Assembly: GCA_937876245.1 (NCBI GenBank)
Contig: CALEGP010000013.1
Span: 1 to 36,515 of the forward strand
Length of the DNA: 36,515 nt
Direction of reading: 5' to 3'
Source: an uncultured Actinomycetes bacterium
Lineage (GTDB): Bacteria > Actinomycetota > Actinomycetes > Nanopelagicales > Nanopelagicaceae
Under the pieces are notes generated by a model, which made no database searches, had not been told where the DNA came from, and worked only from the letters and a program-made list of their open reading frames with translations. Shown here one piece after another: positions 17,147 through 25,792 of the stretch. Numbering within the stretch: position 1 is the first letter of the stretch; every line of letters starts with the position of its first letter. The position numbers and the translations under genes were made by a program.

Positions 17147-18346
17147 TTGAAGCTCTTAACTAAGAGCGCAGTACTTCTTGCAATCATCGCAGCTCTTTTT
17201 TCTTTTGCTAAATTTGAAAATTGTCGAGTAAATGGTTGGACTCCTCCTGGCGATTACATACATGCGTGCTACTCCGACTTACCAGCACTTTTTGGCGAGA
17301 GGGGATTAATTTCACACTCATGGCCATATGCCAGCGCAGAAAGCGCAGTCGAATACCCACCACTAACTGGCATGGTTATGTGGGCGACATCCTTTTTGGT
17401 GGCGGATGGGTCAGATCAATATAGAAACTATTTTGATATAAATGCGCTACTTATTGCGCTTATCTTTATCGCTGTGGTGCTCATCGTAAAAACAATGAGA
17501 CCCGAACTTTGGTATTTGTTACCAGTCGCACCAGCGTTTGTTGCTTCACTTTATATTAATTGGGATATTTGGGCAGTAGTAAGTGCAGTGGCTGCAATCT
17601 ATTATTTTGACAGAGGTAAAATAGCCAAGAGTGGGCTTGCTCTTGGGATTTCAATAGCCACTAAATTTTTCCCAATAGTTTTACTTTTACCTATAGTACT
17701 TATATTAATTAGAAAATCTCAAGTAAAATCTCTGGGAAAATATTTATCCGTAACTTTATTTACATGGCTTGCGATTAATTTGCCATTTATACTAACGACT
17801 CCAGCCGGTTGGTTTAGGTTCTTTAAATTAAATTCCGAAAGGGCCGCGGATTGGGGATCAATCTGGCGCGCTCTAGATATTTTCGGAATTCACGTGTCCC
17901 ACCTTAATTTATGGGTGTCTATATTTTTTGTATTTCTTGCCCTTGCCTTCACCCTTTATCTATATGGTTTATCTGAAGTCCCAACCCTTGCAGCAACCGC
18001 CTTTTTTGTTGTCGCAATTTTTGTGACTACAAGTAAAGTTTATTCACCACAATATGTTCTATGGCTTACACCCCTAGCCGTTTTAGCAATGGTAGATAAA
18101 AAAGATCGATTTGATTTCTGGATTTGGCAGTTCGCTGAATTGATTTATCATTTTGCAATTTGGCAATACCTAGCTTCGCTCTCGGGCGCCGAGTTTGGAC
18201 TGCCAGCAGGGGCCTATGGTTTCGCCATAATTCTTCGAGTTGGGGCAATTACCTGGTTCTCCCTGCGCCTTATGCGTAGATCCACACCTAAATTCGACCC
18301 CCAAAACCTTGAATTTTTATCTGGACTCGGACCGGGTTACCCTTAG
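17147..18346 (+). CDS. GT87-family membrane mannosyltransferase-like protein
   Basis: This 399-residue polytopic protein has about ten hydrophobic segments and belongs to the GT87/DUF2029 group of polyprenol-phosphate-sugar-dependent glycosyltransferases. The first outer loop has the signature CYSDLPALFGERGL, then EYPPLTG, with the acidic residues (SD and EYP) thought to be catalytic in this GT-C fold. It should transfer a sugar to an envelope glycan or lipid at the outer face; donor and acceptor are unknown. It is the counterpart of Rv0051, directly after ponA. The start is TTG at 17147, two bases after the ponA stop, chosen because the first membrane helix follows directly. Confidence 0.82.
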   Translation: MKLLTKSAVLLAIIAALFSFAKFENCRVNGWTPPGDYIHACYSDLPALFGERGLISHSWPYASAESAVEYPPLTGMVMWATSFLVADGSDQYRNYFDINALLIALIFIAVVLIVKTMRPELWYLLPVAPAFVASLYINWDIWAVVSAVAAIYYFDRGKIAKSGLALGISIATKFFPIVLLLPIVLILIRKSQVKSLGKYLSVTLFTWLAINLPFILTTPAGWFRFFKLNSERAADWGSIWRALDIFGIHVSHLNLWVSIFFVFLALAFTLYLYGLSEVPTLAATAFFVVAIFVTTSKVYSPQYVLWLTPLAVLAMVDKKDRFDFWIWQFAELIYHFAIWQYLASLSGAEFGLPAGAYGFAIILRVGAITWFSLRLMRRSTPKFDPQNLEFLSGLGPGYP

Positions 18347-18390
18347 CCTTCCTTCGAATGAGTCGCACCCGCGGTCTTCGGGCGAAGGAG

Positions 18391-18450
18391 CAATAACCCT
18401 CCTGCCGCGGAAATTCCGTGGCCGCTTTAGTCCAGAGGAGGTGGGGTTAA
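18391..18450 (+). promoter_or_regulatory. Structured rpsF leader that can pair with the Shine-Dalgarno sequence
   Basis: In the 107-base gap before rpsF, TAACC (18394-18398) and CTCCT (18399-18403) are complementary to GGTTA (18445-18449) and AGGAG (18436-18440); the latter is the rpsF Shine-Dalgarno sequence. Between them a 7-pair hairpin (18404-18410 with 18416-18422, loop AAATT) is followed at once by an unpaired CCG (18423-18425). CTCCT can instead pair with AGGAG at 18386-18390. Many bacteria have an S6:S18-binding motif in the rpsF leader with a conserved CCG in an internal loop; this layout resembles it. Pairing is seen in the sequence, the regulatory role is inferred. Confidence 0.55.
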
Positions 18451-18453
18451 CTT

Positions 18454-18738
18454 ATGCGTAGATATGAACTCATGGTCATTCTCGATCCTGAATTAGAAGA
18501 ACGCACAGTCGCACCAAGTCTTGAGACATATCTCAAGATCATCAAAGAAAGTGGCGGCACAGTCGACAAGCTCGACATTTGGGGCCGTCGCCGTATGTCC
18601 TTCGAAATAAATAAAAAACCAGAAGGAATTTACGCTGTCGTTGATATGCATTGTGGTCCAGACGCGATTAAAGAACTTGATCGCCAATTAAATTTGAACG
18701 AAGCAGTGCTTCGTACAAAAGTCGTTCGTCCAGAATAA
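18454..18738 (+). CDS. rpsF: 30S ribosomal protein S6
   Basis: This 94-residue protein begins [19 protein letters not shown] and has the ferredoxin-like S6 fold signature ([23 protein letters not shown]). S6 binds 16S rRNA together with S18, whose gene lies two genes downstream. A strong Shine-Dalgarno GAGGAGGTGGGG precedes the ATG and is part of the leader pairing described at 18391-18450. It is the first gene of the rpsF-ssb-rpsR-rplI operon, the standard order. Confidence 0.97.
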   Translation: MRRYELMVILDPELEERTVAPSLETYLKIIKESGGTVDKLDIWGRRRMSFEINKKPEGIYAVVDMHCGPDAIKELDRQLNLNEAVLRTKVVRPE

Positions 18739-18774
18739 AACAGAAGCCCCTAAAGTAGATAAGAGAGAATAGAT

Positions 18775-19284
18775 ATGGCAGCTGGAGATACAACGATCAC
18801 TATGGTCGGAAATCTTGTAAACGATCCTGAATTGCGATTCACACCATCTGGTGCTGCAGTTGCAAAATTCACGGTTGCTTCAACTCCGCGTTACTTAGAT
18901 AAGAACACAAACGAATGGAAAGATGGCGATAGTCTCTTTCTTGCTTGCAATATTTGGCGTCAGGCAGCAGAGAACGTTGCAGAAACACTTACTCGCGGAA
19001 TGCGGGTAATTGTTACAGGCCGTTTGAAGCAACGCTCATACGAAACCAAAGAAGGCGAAAAGCGAACTGTGTACGAAGTTGAAGTTGACGAAGTTGGTCC
19101 ATCCCTAAGAAATGCAACCGCAAAAGTCACAAAGACAACTCGCGCAGCGGGTGCCTCTGGTGGAAGCGGTTCGTTCTCAACTCCCGTAAAAACTGAAACT
19201 GCTTCAGCTGGAGACCCATGGTCTGCAGCTCCTGTCGGAGGTGGCTGGTCTTCAGCCGGTTCCGATGATCAACCTCCGTTCTAA
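18775..19284 (+). CDS. ssb: Single-stranded DNA-binding protein
   Basis: This 169-residue SSB has an N-terminal OB fold (about 1-112, [19 protein letters not shown], then [18 protein letters not shown]) and a Gly/Ser/Ala-rich flexible linker. It ends in the acidic tail SDDQPPF, close to the usual DDDIPF tip that recruits replication and repair proteins. It protects single-stranded DNA at forks. It lies between rpsF and rpsR, 36 bases after rpsF. Confidence 0.96.
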   Translation: MAAGDTTITMVGNLVNDPELRFTPSGAAVAKFTVASTPRYLDKNTNEWKDGDSLFLACNIWRQAAENVAETLTRGMRVIVTGRLKQRSYETKEGEKRTVYEVEVDEVGPSLRNATAKVTKTTRAAGASGGSGSFSTPVKTETASAGDPWSAAPVGGGWSSAGSDDQPPF

Positions 19285-19346
19285 ATAATTATCCAATTAA
19301 CCATTCCCGTTAGAATTGACGGGGCATCCTAAAAAGGAGCACCACA

Positions 19347-19634
19347 GTGGGCGCAAGAAATAATAAGACGCTGAAGCCAAAGCCAAAAGTAAGCAAGATG
19401 TCTGCAGCAGCAATGAAGAAGTTTAAAAAGAAGCCATGTTCTTTCTGTCGCGATAAGGCAACTTATGTCGATTACAAAGACATCAATATGCTTCGTAAGT
19501 ACATTTCAGATCGTGGCAAGATCCGCGCTCGTCGAGTAACGGGTGCTTGCACTCAACACCAACGTCAGGTTGCCGCAGCGGTAAAGAATTCCCGCGAAAT
19601 GGCACTCCTGCCTTACACCTCAACAGCGAGATAG
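19347..19634 (+). CDS. rpsR: 30S ribosomal protein S18 (cysteine-containing form)
   Basis: This 95-residue protein has the S18 core [17 protein letters not shown] and [15 protein letters not shown]. Cysteines C31, C34 and C68 place it in the zinc-binding type; many Actinobacteria also carry a Cys-less paralogue elsewhere. It is about 15 residues longer than most S18 proteins because of a basic N-terminal tail (residues 1-22). The GTG start at 19347 is supported by AAGGAG 9 bases upstream; an internal ATG at 19398 would give a more usual length but has no ribosome site. Confidence 0.94.
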   Translation: MGARNNKTLKPKPKVSKMSAAAMKKFKKKPCSFCRDKATYVDYKDINMLRKYISDRGKIRARRVTGACTQHQRQVAAAVKNSREMALLPYTSTAR

Positions 19635-19646
19635 GGAGAATATTCA

Positions 19647-20093
19647 ATGAAACTTATTCTTACTCGTGAAGTGTCTGGTTTAGGACAAGCTGGCGATGTT
19701 GTAACCGTCAAAGATGGTTTTGCTCGCAACTTTCTATTGCCTCGAGGCAATGCAATCGCTTGGAGCCTTGGTGGCGAGAAGCAGATTGAGGGAATCCGAC
19801 GCGCACGTAGCGCTCGAGAAATTCGCGATCTTGACCATGCGAAAGAGATTAAAGCGACACTTGAAAAGGCTGAGATCGTTGTTAAGTCAAAGGTCGGAGC
19901 TACCGGAGTCCTATTCGGGTCAGTGACAGATAAAGATATCGTTGCGAGCATCAAAGCCGCGTGTGCTCTTGATATTGATCGTCATGACGTAAAGGTTGCA
20001 GGGCACATTAAAAAGCTTGGTAAATACACCGTGAAGGTTGCACTTCAAGGTCAAATATCTGCCGAAGTCAACATTTCAGTTGAAGCTATTTAA
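19647..20093 (+). CDS. rplI: 50S ribosomal protein L9
   Basis: This 148-residue protein starts MKLILTREVSGLGQAGDVV and continues VKDGFARNFLLPRGNAIAW, the L9 N-terminal signature. It goes on to the long connecting helix and the C-terminal rRNA-binding domain (GVLFGSVTDKDI). It starts 12 bases after rpsR with a GGGAG ribosome site. It is the last gene of the operon; a strong terminator follows. Confidence 0.97.
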   Translation: MKLILTREVSGLGQAGDVVTVKDGFARNFLLPRGNAIAWSLGGEKQIEGIRRARSAREIRDLDHAKEIKATLEKAEIVVKSKVGATGVLFGSVTDKDIVASIKAACALDIDRHDVKVAGHIKKLGKYTVKVALQGQISAEVNISVEAI

Positions 20094-20110
20094 TTACTCC
20101 TATCTTCTTG

Positions 20111-20142
20111 AAAAAGCCCGCCTTGAAAAGGGCGGGCTTTTT
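20111..20142. terminator. Rho-independent terminator after rplI
   Basis: AAAAAGCCCGCC (20111-20122) pairs perfectly with GGCGGGCTTTTT (20131-20142); two more pairs close a GAAA tetraloop at 20125-20128. The GC-rich stem followed by a T run ends the rpsF-ssb-rpsR-rplI operon. The symmetric A and T flanks could let it act in both directions. It is the only clear intrinsic terminator in the window. Confidence 0.93.
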
Positions 20143-20198
20143 CATTGGGGCTCTTTAAAGCTCAACTTTCTTAAATATTGAGATTAAAATATAAATCT

Positions 20199-20304
20199 TT
20201 ACCCACAGGATTTAAGCCAAATTTAAGCGCAGATGAGTGCTAGTCCTCGCCTTTATCCACTGGTTATACACAGTTTTTCCACCGAAAAAAAGCACTTCTC
20301 CACA
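20199..20304 (+). promoter_or_regulatory. DnaA-box-like cluster between rplI and dnaB
   Basis: The 360-base gap 20094-20453 holds the rplI terminator, an AT-rich stretch (about 20170-20200), and several matches to the DnaA box TTATNCACA, all on the plus strand. These are TTACCCACA (20199-20207, one mismatch), TTATCCACT (20253-20261, one mismatch), TTATACACA (20264-20272, perfect), TTTTCCACC (20275-20283, two mismatches) and TTCTCCACA (20296-20304, one mismatch). The cluster could regulate dnaB or titrate DnaA. I see no gene in the gap. Confidence 0.6.
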
Positions 20305-20453
20305 CACACACGCACAAGATAATTTCTAGACCTAACAGATATCTGGCTACCTCATTAAATTACGCTTATTAACTAATTCAACTCGCCCAAGTCAGGACCT
20401 GCAGTTGCAGAGCCAAGACTCGAGCGTCAGTGGTCAATGGAAGGCTAAGGCTT

Positions 20454-21878
20454 ATGAGCATCGCAGAACTTCCAAACCGTGGAAATAATTCCAATAACAA
20501 TCGAGCATCGGCGAATATTGCCAATGGCGATTTTGAGCGGACGCCACCGCAGGATTTAGTTGCCGAACAAGGTGTTCTCGGCGGCATGTTGCTAAGTAAA
20601 GAATCAATTGCCGATGTTGTCGAAATTATTCGCGAGCGAGATTTTTACCGACCAGCTCACGAACTTATTTATGATGCAATATTAGATTTGTATGGCCGCG
20701 GTGAACCTGCCGATCCCGTAACAGTTGCAGCTGAATTAACGAAACGTGGCGAAATCGCTCGTGCTGGTGGTGCACCTTATCTACATACACTTATCAATTC
20801 TGTGCCCACTGCTGCCAACGCTGGATATTATGCAAAGATTGTTCGCGACCATGCAATCATGCGTCGACTTGTTGAAGCTGGAACAAAAATTGTCCAAATT
20901 GGTTATTCACAAGAAGGTGAAGTTGATGATGCAGTAGATCAAGCATCGGCGGAAATATTTCAAGTTACTGAACACCGAACAACCGATGATTACATCCAGT
21001 TATCTGAATTACTGCCAGCGGCTCTTGATGAAATCGAAGCCATCTCAAATGGCGTAAAAGGCGAAGGCGTGAAAACCGGGTTTAAGGATCTAGACACATT
21101 AACAAATGGGCTACACCCCGGAAACATGATTGTTTTAGCTGCGCGTCCCGCCGTTGGTAAATCAACACTTGGTTTGGATATTGCACGACATGCAGCGATT
21201 CATAATGGCGATCCCTCAGTTATTTTCTCCCTTGAAATGAGCCGATCTGAAATCACAATGCGCATGCTCTCGGCCGAGGCACGTGTTGCTCTTAATAATA
21301 TTCGCTCAGGAGCATTGACTGATGAAGAGTGGGGCCGCCTAGCAAAACGGATGGGTGAAATTTCACAGGCACCGCTATTTATTGATGATTCACCGAACCT
21401 CTCTCTTATGGAGATTAGAGCTAAGGCAAGACGCTTGAAGCAACGCCACGGTCTCAAGTTGATTGTTATCGATTATCTTCAATTGATGACTGCTGGCAAA
21501 CGAGTAGAAAATCGACAACAGGAAGTATCTGAATTTTCAAGAAACTTGAAGTTGTTAGCTAAAGAATTAGATGTTCCAGTAATCGCGATTTCACAGTTAA
21601 ACCGTTCACCCGAACAACGTGCCGATAAAAAACCAATGCTCTCTGATCTTCGTGAATCTGGCTCGATCGAACAAGATGCTGACGTTGTAATTCTCCTACA
21701 CCGCGATGATATGTACGACGGTCAAAATCGCTCAGGTGAAGCAGATTTGATTGTGGCTAAACACCGTAATGGACCGACTCGAACAGTTACTGTAAGCGCC
21801 CAACTTCACTTTGCAAGATTTAGCGATATGGCCCCAAGCTATTCTCAGAACGCAGAAAGTTTTGTAAAAGATAATTAA
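20454..21878 (+). CDS. dnaB: Replicative DNA helicase DnaB
   Basis: This protein of about 474 residues is the hexameric helicase that unwinds DNA at the fork. The N-terminal DnaB domain (PPQDLVAEQGVLGGMLLS onward) is followed by the RecA-like C-terminal domain with Walker A ARPAVGKSTLGLD, Walker B LIVIDYLQLMT, and the later SDLRESGSIEQDADVVILLHRD motif. No intein is present, in contrast to M. tuberculosis. I chose the ATG at 20454 (MSIAELPNRG) with AAGG just upstream; a GTG at 20430 would add eight residues. The stop overlaps the convergent carbonic anhydrase gene by four bases. Confidence 0.96.
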   Translation: MSIAELPNRGNNSNNNRASANIANGDFERTPPQDLVAEQGVLGGMLLSKESIADVVEIIRERDFYRPAHELIYDAILDLYGRGEPADPVTVAAELTKRGEIARAGGAPYLHTLINSVPTAANAGYYAKIVRDHAIMRRLVEAGTKIVQIGYSQEGEVDDAVDQASAEIFQVTEHRTTDDYIQLSELLPAALDEIEAISNGVKGEGVKTGFKDLDTLTNGLHPGNMIVLAARPAVGKSTLGLDIARHAAIHNGDPSVIFSLEMSRSEITMRMLSAEARVALNNIRSGALTDEEWGRLAKRMGEISQAPLFIDDSPNLSLMEIRAKARRLKQRHGLKLIVIDYLQLMTAGKRVENRQQEVSEFSRNLKLLAKELDVPVIAISQLNRSPEQRADKKPMLSDLRESGSIEQDADVVILLHRDDMYDGQNRSGEADLIVAKHRNGPTRTVTVSAQLHFARFSDMAPSYSQNAESFVKDN

Positions 21879-22369
21879 ATCAATGGAGTAAGTACGCCAC
21901 TCTCGACATCAAATATTGCTCCCATAACTTTTAAGTTTCTAGCAAGCAGCGGATAGCTCTCAATTCTCTGGATATCAGTTATCAGAGCGCTCATCTGGTC
22001 CTTAACGGTCCGGATCTCAATTCCCCTTGTATCTACCCCAGACTTTTCTAAAATCGCAGCATGTATTTCACCTTCACTGCCGCTAGCCATCCGGCAATCT
22101 GTATGTGGCATTACCAGAACTCTATTTACTCCTAATAAGTGCGTGGCGAGCACCAAAGTACGAAGCACATCTTCAGTTACCCGAGCACCAGCGTTACGTA
22201 GGATTTTTGCATCACCAGCCTCCATCCCAACAATATGAAGCGGATCAATTCTTGAGTCCATACAAGTAACAATTGCTAATCCTTTTCTAGCTTCGCCGCC
22301 AAGTCCTAGCGATTTAAATGAATCGGAATAAGCTTTATTTGCGCTCAATAAATCTGCGAAGTTTTCCAT
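21875..22369 (-). CDS. Beta-class carbonic anhydrase
   Basis: This 164-residue enzyme interconverts CO2 and bicarbonate. The zinc ligands and catalytic dyad are visible: C36, D38 and R40 in CMDSR, and H89 and C92 in HTDC. The short length and sequence resemble the mycobacterial Rv1284 type. A -10 motif six bases before the ATG suggests a leaderless mRNA that may also carry nothing else, since its 3' end meets dnaB. Confidence 0.9.
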   Translation of the reverse strand: MENFADLLSANKAYSDSFKSLGLGGEARKGLAIVTCMDSRIDPLHIVGMEAGDAKILRNAGARVTEDVLRTLVLATHLLGVNRVLVMPHTDCRMASGSEGEIHAAILEKSGVDTRGIEIRTVKDQMSALITDIQRIESYPLLARNLKVMGAIFDVESGVLTPLI

Positions 22370-22375
22370 GTGCGA

Positions 22376-22381
22376 AATTTA
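22376..22381 (-). promoter_or_regulatory. -10 element of the carbonic anhydrase gene
   Basis: On the minus strand TAAATT ends exactly 6 bases before the ATG at 22369, in the 14-base gap after the DMT gene, with no ribosome site. Confidence 0.55.
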
Positions 22382-22383
22382 CC

Positions 22384-23301
22384 TTAAACACTGGTTCTTG
22401 CGCGATTAGCCAAAAAGATTCCAATCATCACGACACAAGCCCCTACAAATTGCATCAAAGTTAGCTTTTCAAAGAGGAAGAACCAGGCAAAAAGCCCACC
22501 AAAGATCGGTTCCAACATACCGATTACGCTCGATGTTGCAGCGCTCAACCCTTTAAGCCCAGTTAAGACAAAGAAATAAGGGAGTGCTGTGCCTCCGATT
22601 ATCACCCACGCTATAAGTAGCCATCCAGGGAGAGAAGTCCCTGCGAATCTTCCAGACAGCTGAATGGAATTTCCGAAAACTTCGAACGGGAAGCTCCACC
22701 AAGGGAAAATAATTGCGAAGAAAGCAGAGGAAACCCCAAATCCCCAGGCCATCGTTACATCACTTGACTTACTCCTAACTAACTTTTCGCCAACAATAAA
22801 ATACAAACCTAGAGCAAACGAATCAACAAAGGCATAAATTAGCCCAAGACCATCCAGGGTTAACCCACGCCAAACTTGGCCAACAAGCAGTAACCCAGTA
22901 AAACCGATAGCCAAACCCCACCACATTAATTTGGAAACATTTTTCTTCTGAATAAATCGCATCCATAACGCAATCCAAATTGGCGCGGTAAATTCAATAA
23001 TCAATGCGATGCTGACATTGAGGCGAGCTATGGCTAGAAAATAGAGCGCATTAACTGTTGCGAAACCAATAACACCGAATGCAATTAGTGTTGGGAGCTC
23101 TGACTTGGTAGTTCTTAAACCTTTTCGATTTCTAATAAATACATATAAAAACATAATCAAAAATGCGCCAGTGCTGCGAATTTCGGTTAATCGCCAAGCA
23201 GAGAGTCCGCTCTCCATAATCAATTTTGCAGGGATACTACTTAGAGCGAAAAAAACTGAACCGAGAACCAGGTATGCCTCATGGCGTAAGTTTTTAGGCA
23301 T
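22384..23301 (-). CDS. EamA/DMT-family transporter
   Basis: This 305-residue membrane protein has about ten hydrophobic helices in two EamA repeats (about 8-145 and 155-300). Typical segments are ARLNVSIALIIEFTAPIWIALW in repeat one and LKGLSAATSSVIGMLEPIFGGLFAW in repeat two. This family exports or imports metabolites such as amino acids; the substrate is not evident. It lies between the acyl-CoA dehydrogenase and the carbonic anhydrase on the same strand, with a -10 motif of its own. Confidence 0.87.
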   Translation of the reverse strand: MPKNLRHEAYLVLGSVFFALSSIPAKLIMESGLSAWRLTEIRSTGAFLIMFLYVFIRNRKGLRTTKSELPTLIAFGVIGFATVNALYFLAIARLNVSIALIIEFTAPIWIALWMRFIQKKNVSKLMWWGLAIGFTGLLLVGQVWRGLTLDGLGLIYAFVDSFALGLYFIVGEKLVRSKSSDVTMAWGFGVSSAFFAIIFPWWSFPFEVFGNSIQLSGRFAGTSLPGWLLIAWVIIGGTALPYFFVLTGLKGLSAATSSVIGMLEPIFGGLFAWFFLFEKLTLMQFVGACVVMIGIFLANRARTSV

Positions 23302-23306
23302 AGCGA

Positions 23307-23312
23307 ACCTTA
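23307..23312 (-). promoter_or_regulatory. -10 element of the DMT transporter gene
   Basis: On the minus strand TAAGGT ends 5 bases before the ATG at 23301. It lies in the 26-base gap after the acyl-CoA dehydrogenase gene. Confidence 0.4.
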
Positions 23313-23327
23313 TCTGAACAGGGCCAA

Positions 23328-25151
23328 CTAAAAAGCGCTTTCTGGGACCTCCATCAAATCGCCAGTTTCACTTAATACGATCTCTAGCTCTGCCCTCAAA
23401 TGAGGAAGAACAGTCCTCACGAAGAATTTAGCCGAAGCCACCTTGCCAGCATAGAAATCAGAATCGCGCCCTGGGTTCACAGATTTTGCGATTGCAATTT
23501 CTGCTTGCCTTAAGAGCAGCCAGGCAATAATTACTTCCCCGACAGACATCAACAGCCTGGTTGTATTTAAGCCGGTTTTGTAAATCTCTTCGACACTCTC
23601 CTGGGATTCCATCGCGAAGCCCACCATTGCTCCGGTCATAGTATTTAAATCCTCAAGAGATTTAGCAAGCGAAGTTTTTTCCTCTGCAAGCTCACCGCCT
23701 GAAGCGGCGAAAGCGGCAATTTCCTTTCCAAGCAAAGCTAGGGCGCGACCTCCATCCTTTATGATCTTGCGAAAGAAGAAATCAAGGCCTTGAATCGCTG
23801 TTGTTCCCTCGTACAAAGTATCAATCTTGGCATCTCGAACATATTGCTCAAGTGGCCAATCTTGCGTGAAGCCAGATCCGCCAAATGTTTGAAGAGATTC
23901 AGTACCAAGCAAAATCCAGGATTTCTCGCTGCCGTAACCTTTAACAATAGGCAGGAGTAAGTCATTTAGCGCCACAAGGTCGGCAAGGCGCTCATCAGCA
24001 CCATCTGCCTTTGCAATCAATATTTCATCCTGAATTGAGGCGGTATATAACAAGAGCGCACGCATGCCCTCAGAGTAGGATTTTTGGACCATCAAAGACC
24101 TGCGGACATCTGGGTGGTTAATTATGGTTACCCGAGGACTGGCCTTATCTGCAACCTTTGTTAAATCTGGTCCCTGAACTCGGACTTTGGCGTAACTAAG
24201 GGCTTGCTGGTATCCCGCACTTAGCGTCGCGATCGCTTTGGTGCCAACCATCATTCGGGCAAATTCAATTACTTTAAACATTTGGGCGATGCCATGGTGC
24301 ACATCACCTAGTAAATAACCTACGGCAGGTTCTTTCTCTCCAAAGTTCATTTCACAAGTGGCAGAAACATTTAACCCCATCTTATGTTCAACATTTGTAA
24401 CATAAATACCATTGCGTTTTCCAAGTTCACCAGTTTCAAAGTCAAACATAAATTTAGGAACCAAGAAAAGACTCAATCCTTTAGTCCCAGGCCTGGCCCC
24501 TTGAGGACGAGCAAGAACGTAATGGATGATATTTGGATTCAAATCCGAATCTCCAGATGTAATAAATCTTTTAGTACCTGTAATGTGCCAAGTACCGTCG
24601 CTCTGCTCAACAGCCTTAGACCTCGCAGCGCCAACATCACTTCCAGCATCCGGTTCAGTAAGTTGCATTGTTGCGCCCCAGTCGTTATCGACCATGAGCT
24701 TTGCCATCTTTTTTTGATTTTCATTTCCAAGCATGTAAGCAACATGTGCGAATGCGGTTCCCGAAGCATAGATATGAATTGAAGGATTTGATCCCAAAAC
24801 CATTTCGGCTATAGCCCAACGAAGTGAAGCCGGAATTAACGTTCCGCCAATTTCAACAGGCGCATCAATTCGCCACCATTCATTATCCATATAGGCGCGG
24901 TAAGATTTTTTGAAACTTTCCGGTAATTTAATATCCCCGGTCTCCTTATTGAATTGAACTCCAAGACGATCGCTTTCAATTAAGGAGTCACCTAAATCAT
25001 TTTCAGCTAAGCGCTTGATCTCTTCAAGCATGCCCATCGCTGTTTCTCTATCAATATCTTTGAAAACAGATTTTCCTAAAATTTCCTCTCGCCTCAGAAG
25101 GTCAAAGAGGCAGAATTCAATATCTCGCAGATTCGCTGTGTAATGGCTCAT
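23328..25151 (-). CDS. Acyl-CoA dehydrogenase, FadE5-like
   Basis: This 607-residue FAD enzyme should catalyse the first step of fatty acid beta-oxidation. It is clearly of the long FadE5 (Rv0244c) type: an extra N-terminal region starting MSHYTANLRDIEFCLFDLL, the acyl-CoA dehydrogenase core with MQLTEPDAGSDVGAARSKAV and KRFITSGDSD, and YEGTTAIQGLDFFFRKII before an additional C-terminal helical domain that ends in EVPESAF. FadE5 accepts a broad range of acyl-CoA chain lengths. No other beta-oxidation gene is nearby. Confidence 0.92.
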   Translation of the reverse strand: MSHYTANLRDIEFCLFDLLRREEILGKSVFKDIDRETAMGMLEEIKRLAENDLGDSLIESDRLGVQFNKETGDIKLPESFKKSYRAYMDNEWWRIDAPVEIGGTLIPASLRWAIAEMVLGSNPSIHIYASGTAFAHVAYMLGNENQKKMAKLMVDNDWGATMQLTEPDAGSDVGAARSKAVEQSDGTWHITGTKRFITSGDSDLNPNIIHYVLARPQGARPGTKGLSLFLVPKFMFDFETGELGKRNGIYVTNVEHKMGLNVSATCEMNFGEKEPAVGYLLGDVHHGIAQMFKVIEFARMMVGTKAIATLSAGYQQALSYAKVRVQGPDLTKVADKASPRVTIINHPDVRRSLMVQKSYSEGMRALLLYTASIQDEILIAKADGADERLADLVALNDLLLPIVKGYGSEKSWILLGTESLQTFGGSGFTQDWPLEQYVRDAKIDTLYEGTTAIQGLDFFFRKIIKDGGRALALLGKEIAAFAASGGELAEEKTSLAKSLEDLNTMTGAMVGFAMESQESVEEIYKTGLNTTRLLMSVGEVIIAWLLLRQAEIAIAKSVNPGRDSDFYAGKVASAKFFVRTVLPHLRAELEIVLSETGDLMEVPESAF

Positions 25152-25201
25152 GGCGCAATAATGCTACTGACCAGTAACTTAATCAAGGCGCCTCGACGAT
25201 A

Positions 25202-25207
25202 TAGGGT
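25202..25207 (+). promoter_or_regulatory. -10 element of dcd
   Basis: TAGGGT ends exactly 6 bases before the GTG start of dcd at 25214, with no ribosome site in between, again fitting leaderless transcription. Confidence 0.5.
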
Positions 25208-25213
25208 CTGAGC

Positions 25214-25792
25214 GTGCTACTAAGTGACCGAGATATAAAGGCAGAGATCAGCGCTGGTCGAGTGAAGGTCGAGCCATTCGATGGTGCGATGATCCAGCCC
25301 TCGAGCGTGGATGTTCGACTTGATAGATTTTTTCGGGTTTTCGAAAACCATAAGTACTCGGTTATTGACCCATCTATTGAACAATCAGATCTAACTCGCG
25401 AGGTTGCAGTCAATGGCGACGAGGAATTCATCTTGCACCCCGGAGAATTCGTATTAGCTAGCACGTATGAAGTGATCACATTGCCTGATGACATTGCAGG
25501 GCGCCTTGAAGGAAAATCTTCTCTTGGTCGTCTTGGACTTTTGACTCATTCAACGGCAGGATTTATTGATCCTGGATTTTCTGGGCACATAACTTTAGAA
25601 CTCTCAAATGTTGCAAACTTACCGGTACGACTTTTTCCCGGAATGAAAATTGGCCAACTTTGTTTAATCAAACTTACTTCACCTGCAGAAAATCCTTATG
25701 GCTCTGCGCTTTATGGTTCAAGATATCAAGGACAACGCGGCCCAACTGCCAGTAAATCTTGGCTTAACTTTCACCAATCAAAAATTATTTAG
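25214..25792 (+). CDS. dcd: dCTP deaminase (probably bifunctional dCTP deaminase/dUTPase)
   Basis: This 192-residue trimeric enzyme makes dUMP for thymidylate synthesis. It begins [23 protein letters not shown] and has [31 protein letters not shown] and [18 protein letters not shown]. It is nearly identical over these blocks to M. tuberculosis Dcd, which deaminates dCTP and also hydrolyses dUTP, so the bifunctional activity is expected. The start is GTG at 25214. Its stop overlaps the convergent histidine kinase gene by four bases. Confidence 0.95.
   Translation: MLLSDRDIKAEISAGRVKVEPFDGAMIQPSSVDVRLDRFFRVFENHKYSVIDPSIEQSDLTREVAVNGDEEFILHPGEFVLASTYEVITLPDDIAGRLEGKSSLGRLGLLTHSTAGFIDPGFSGHITLELSNVANLPVRLFPGMKIGQLCLIKLTSPAENPYGSALYGSRYQGQRGPTASKSWLNFHQSKII

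Noticed and set aside
18368-18382. CCCG/CGGG hairpin upstream of rpsF as a terminator for the GT87 gene
   Set aside because: The stem has only four pairs and no T run follows, so it is too weak; it may still be part of the leader.
20199-20304. The cluster as the chromosomal origin oriC
   Set aside because: rpmH at the left edge and parS at 2.4-3.1 kb place oriC next to dnaA just outside the window; a DnaA-box cluster alone is not enough.
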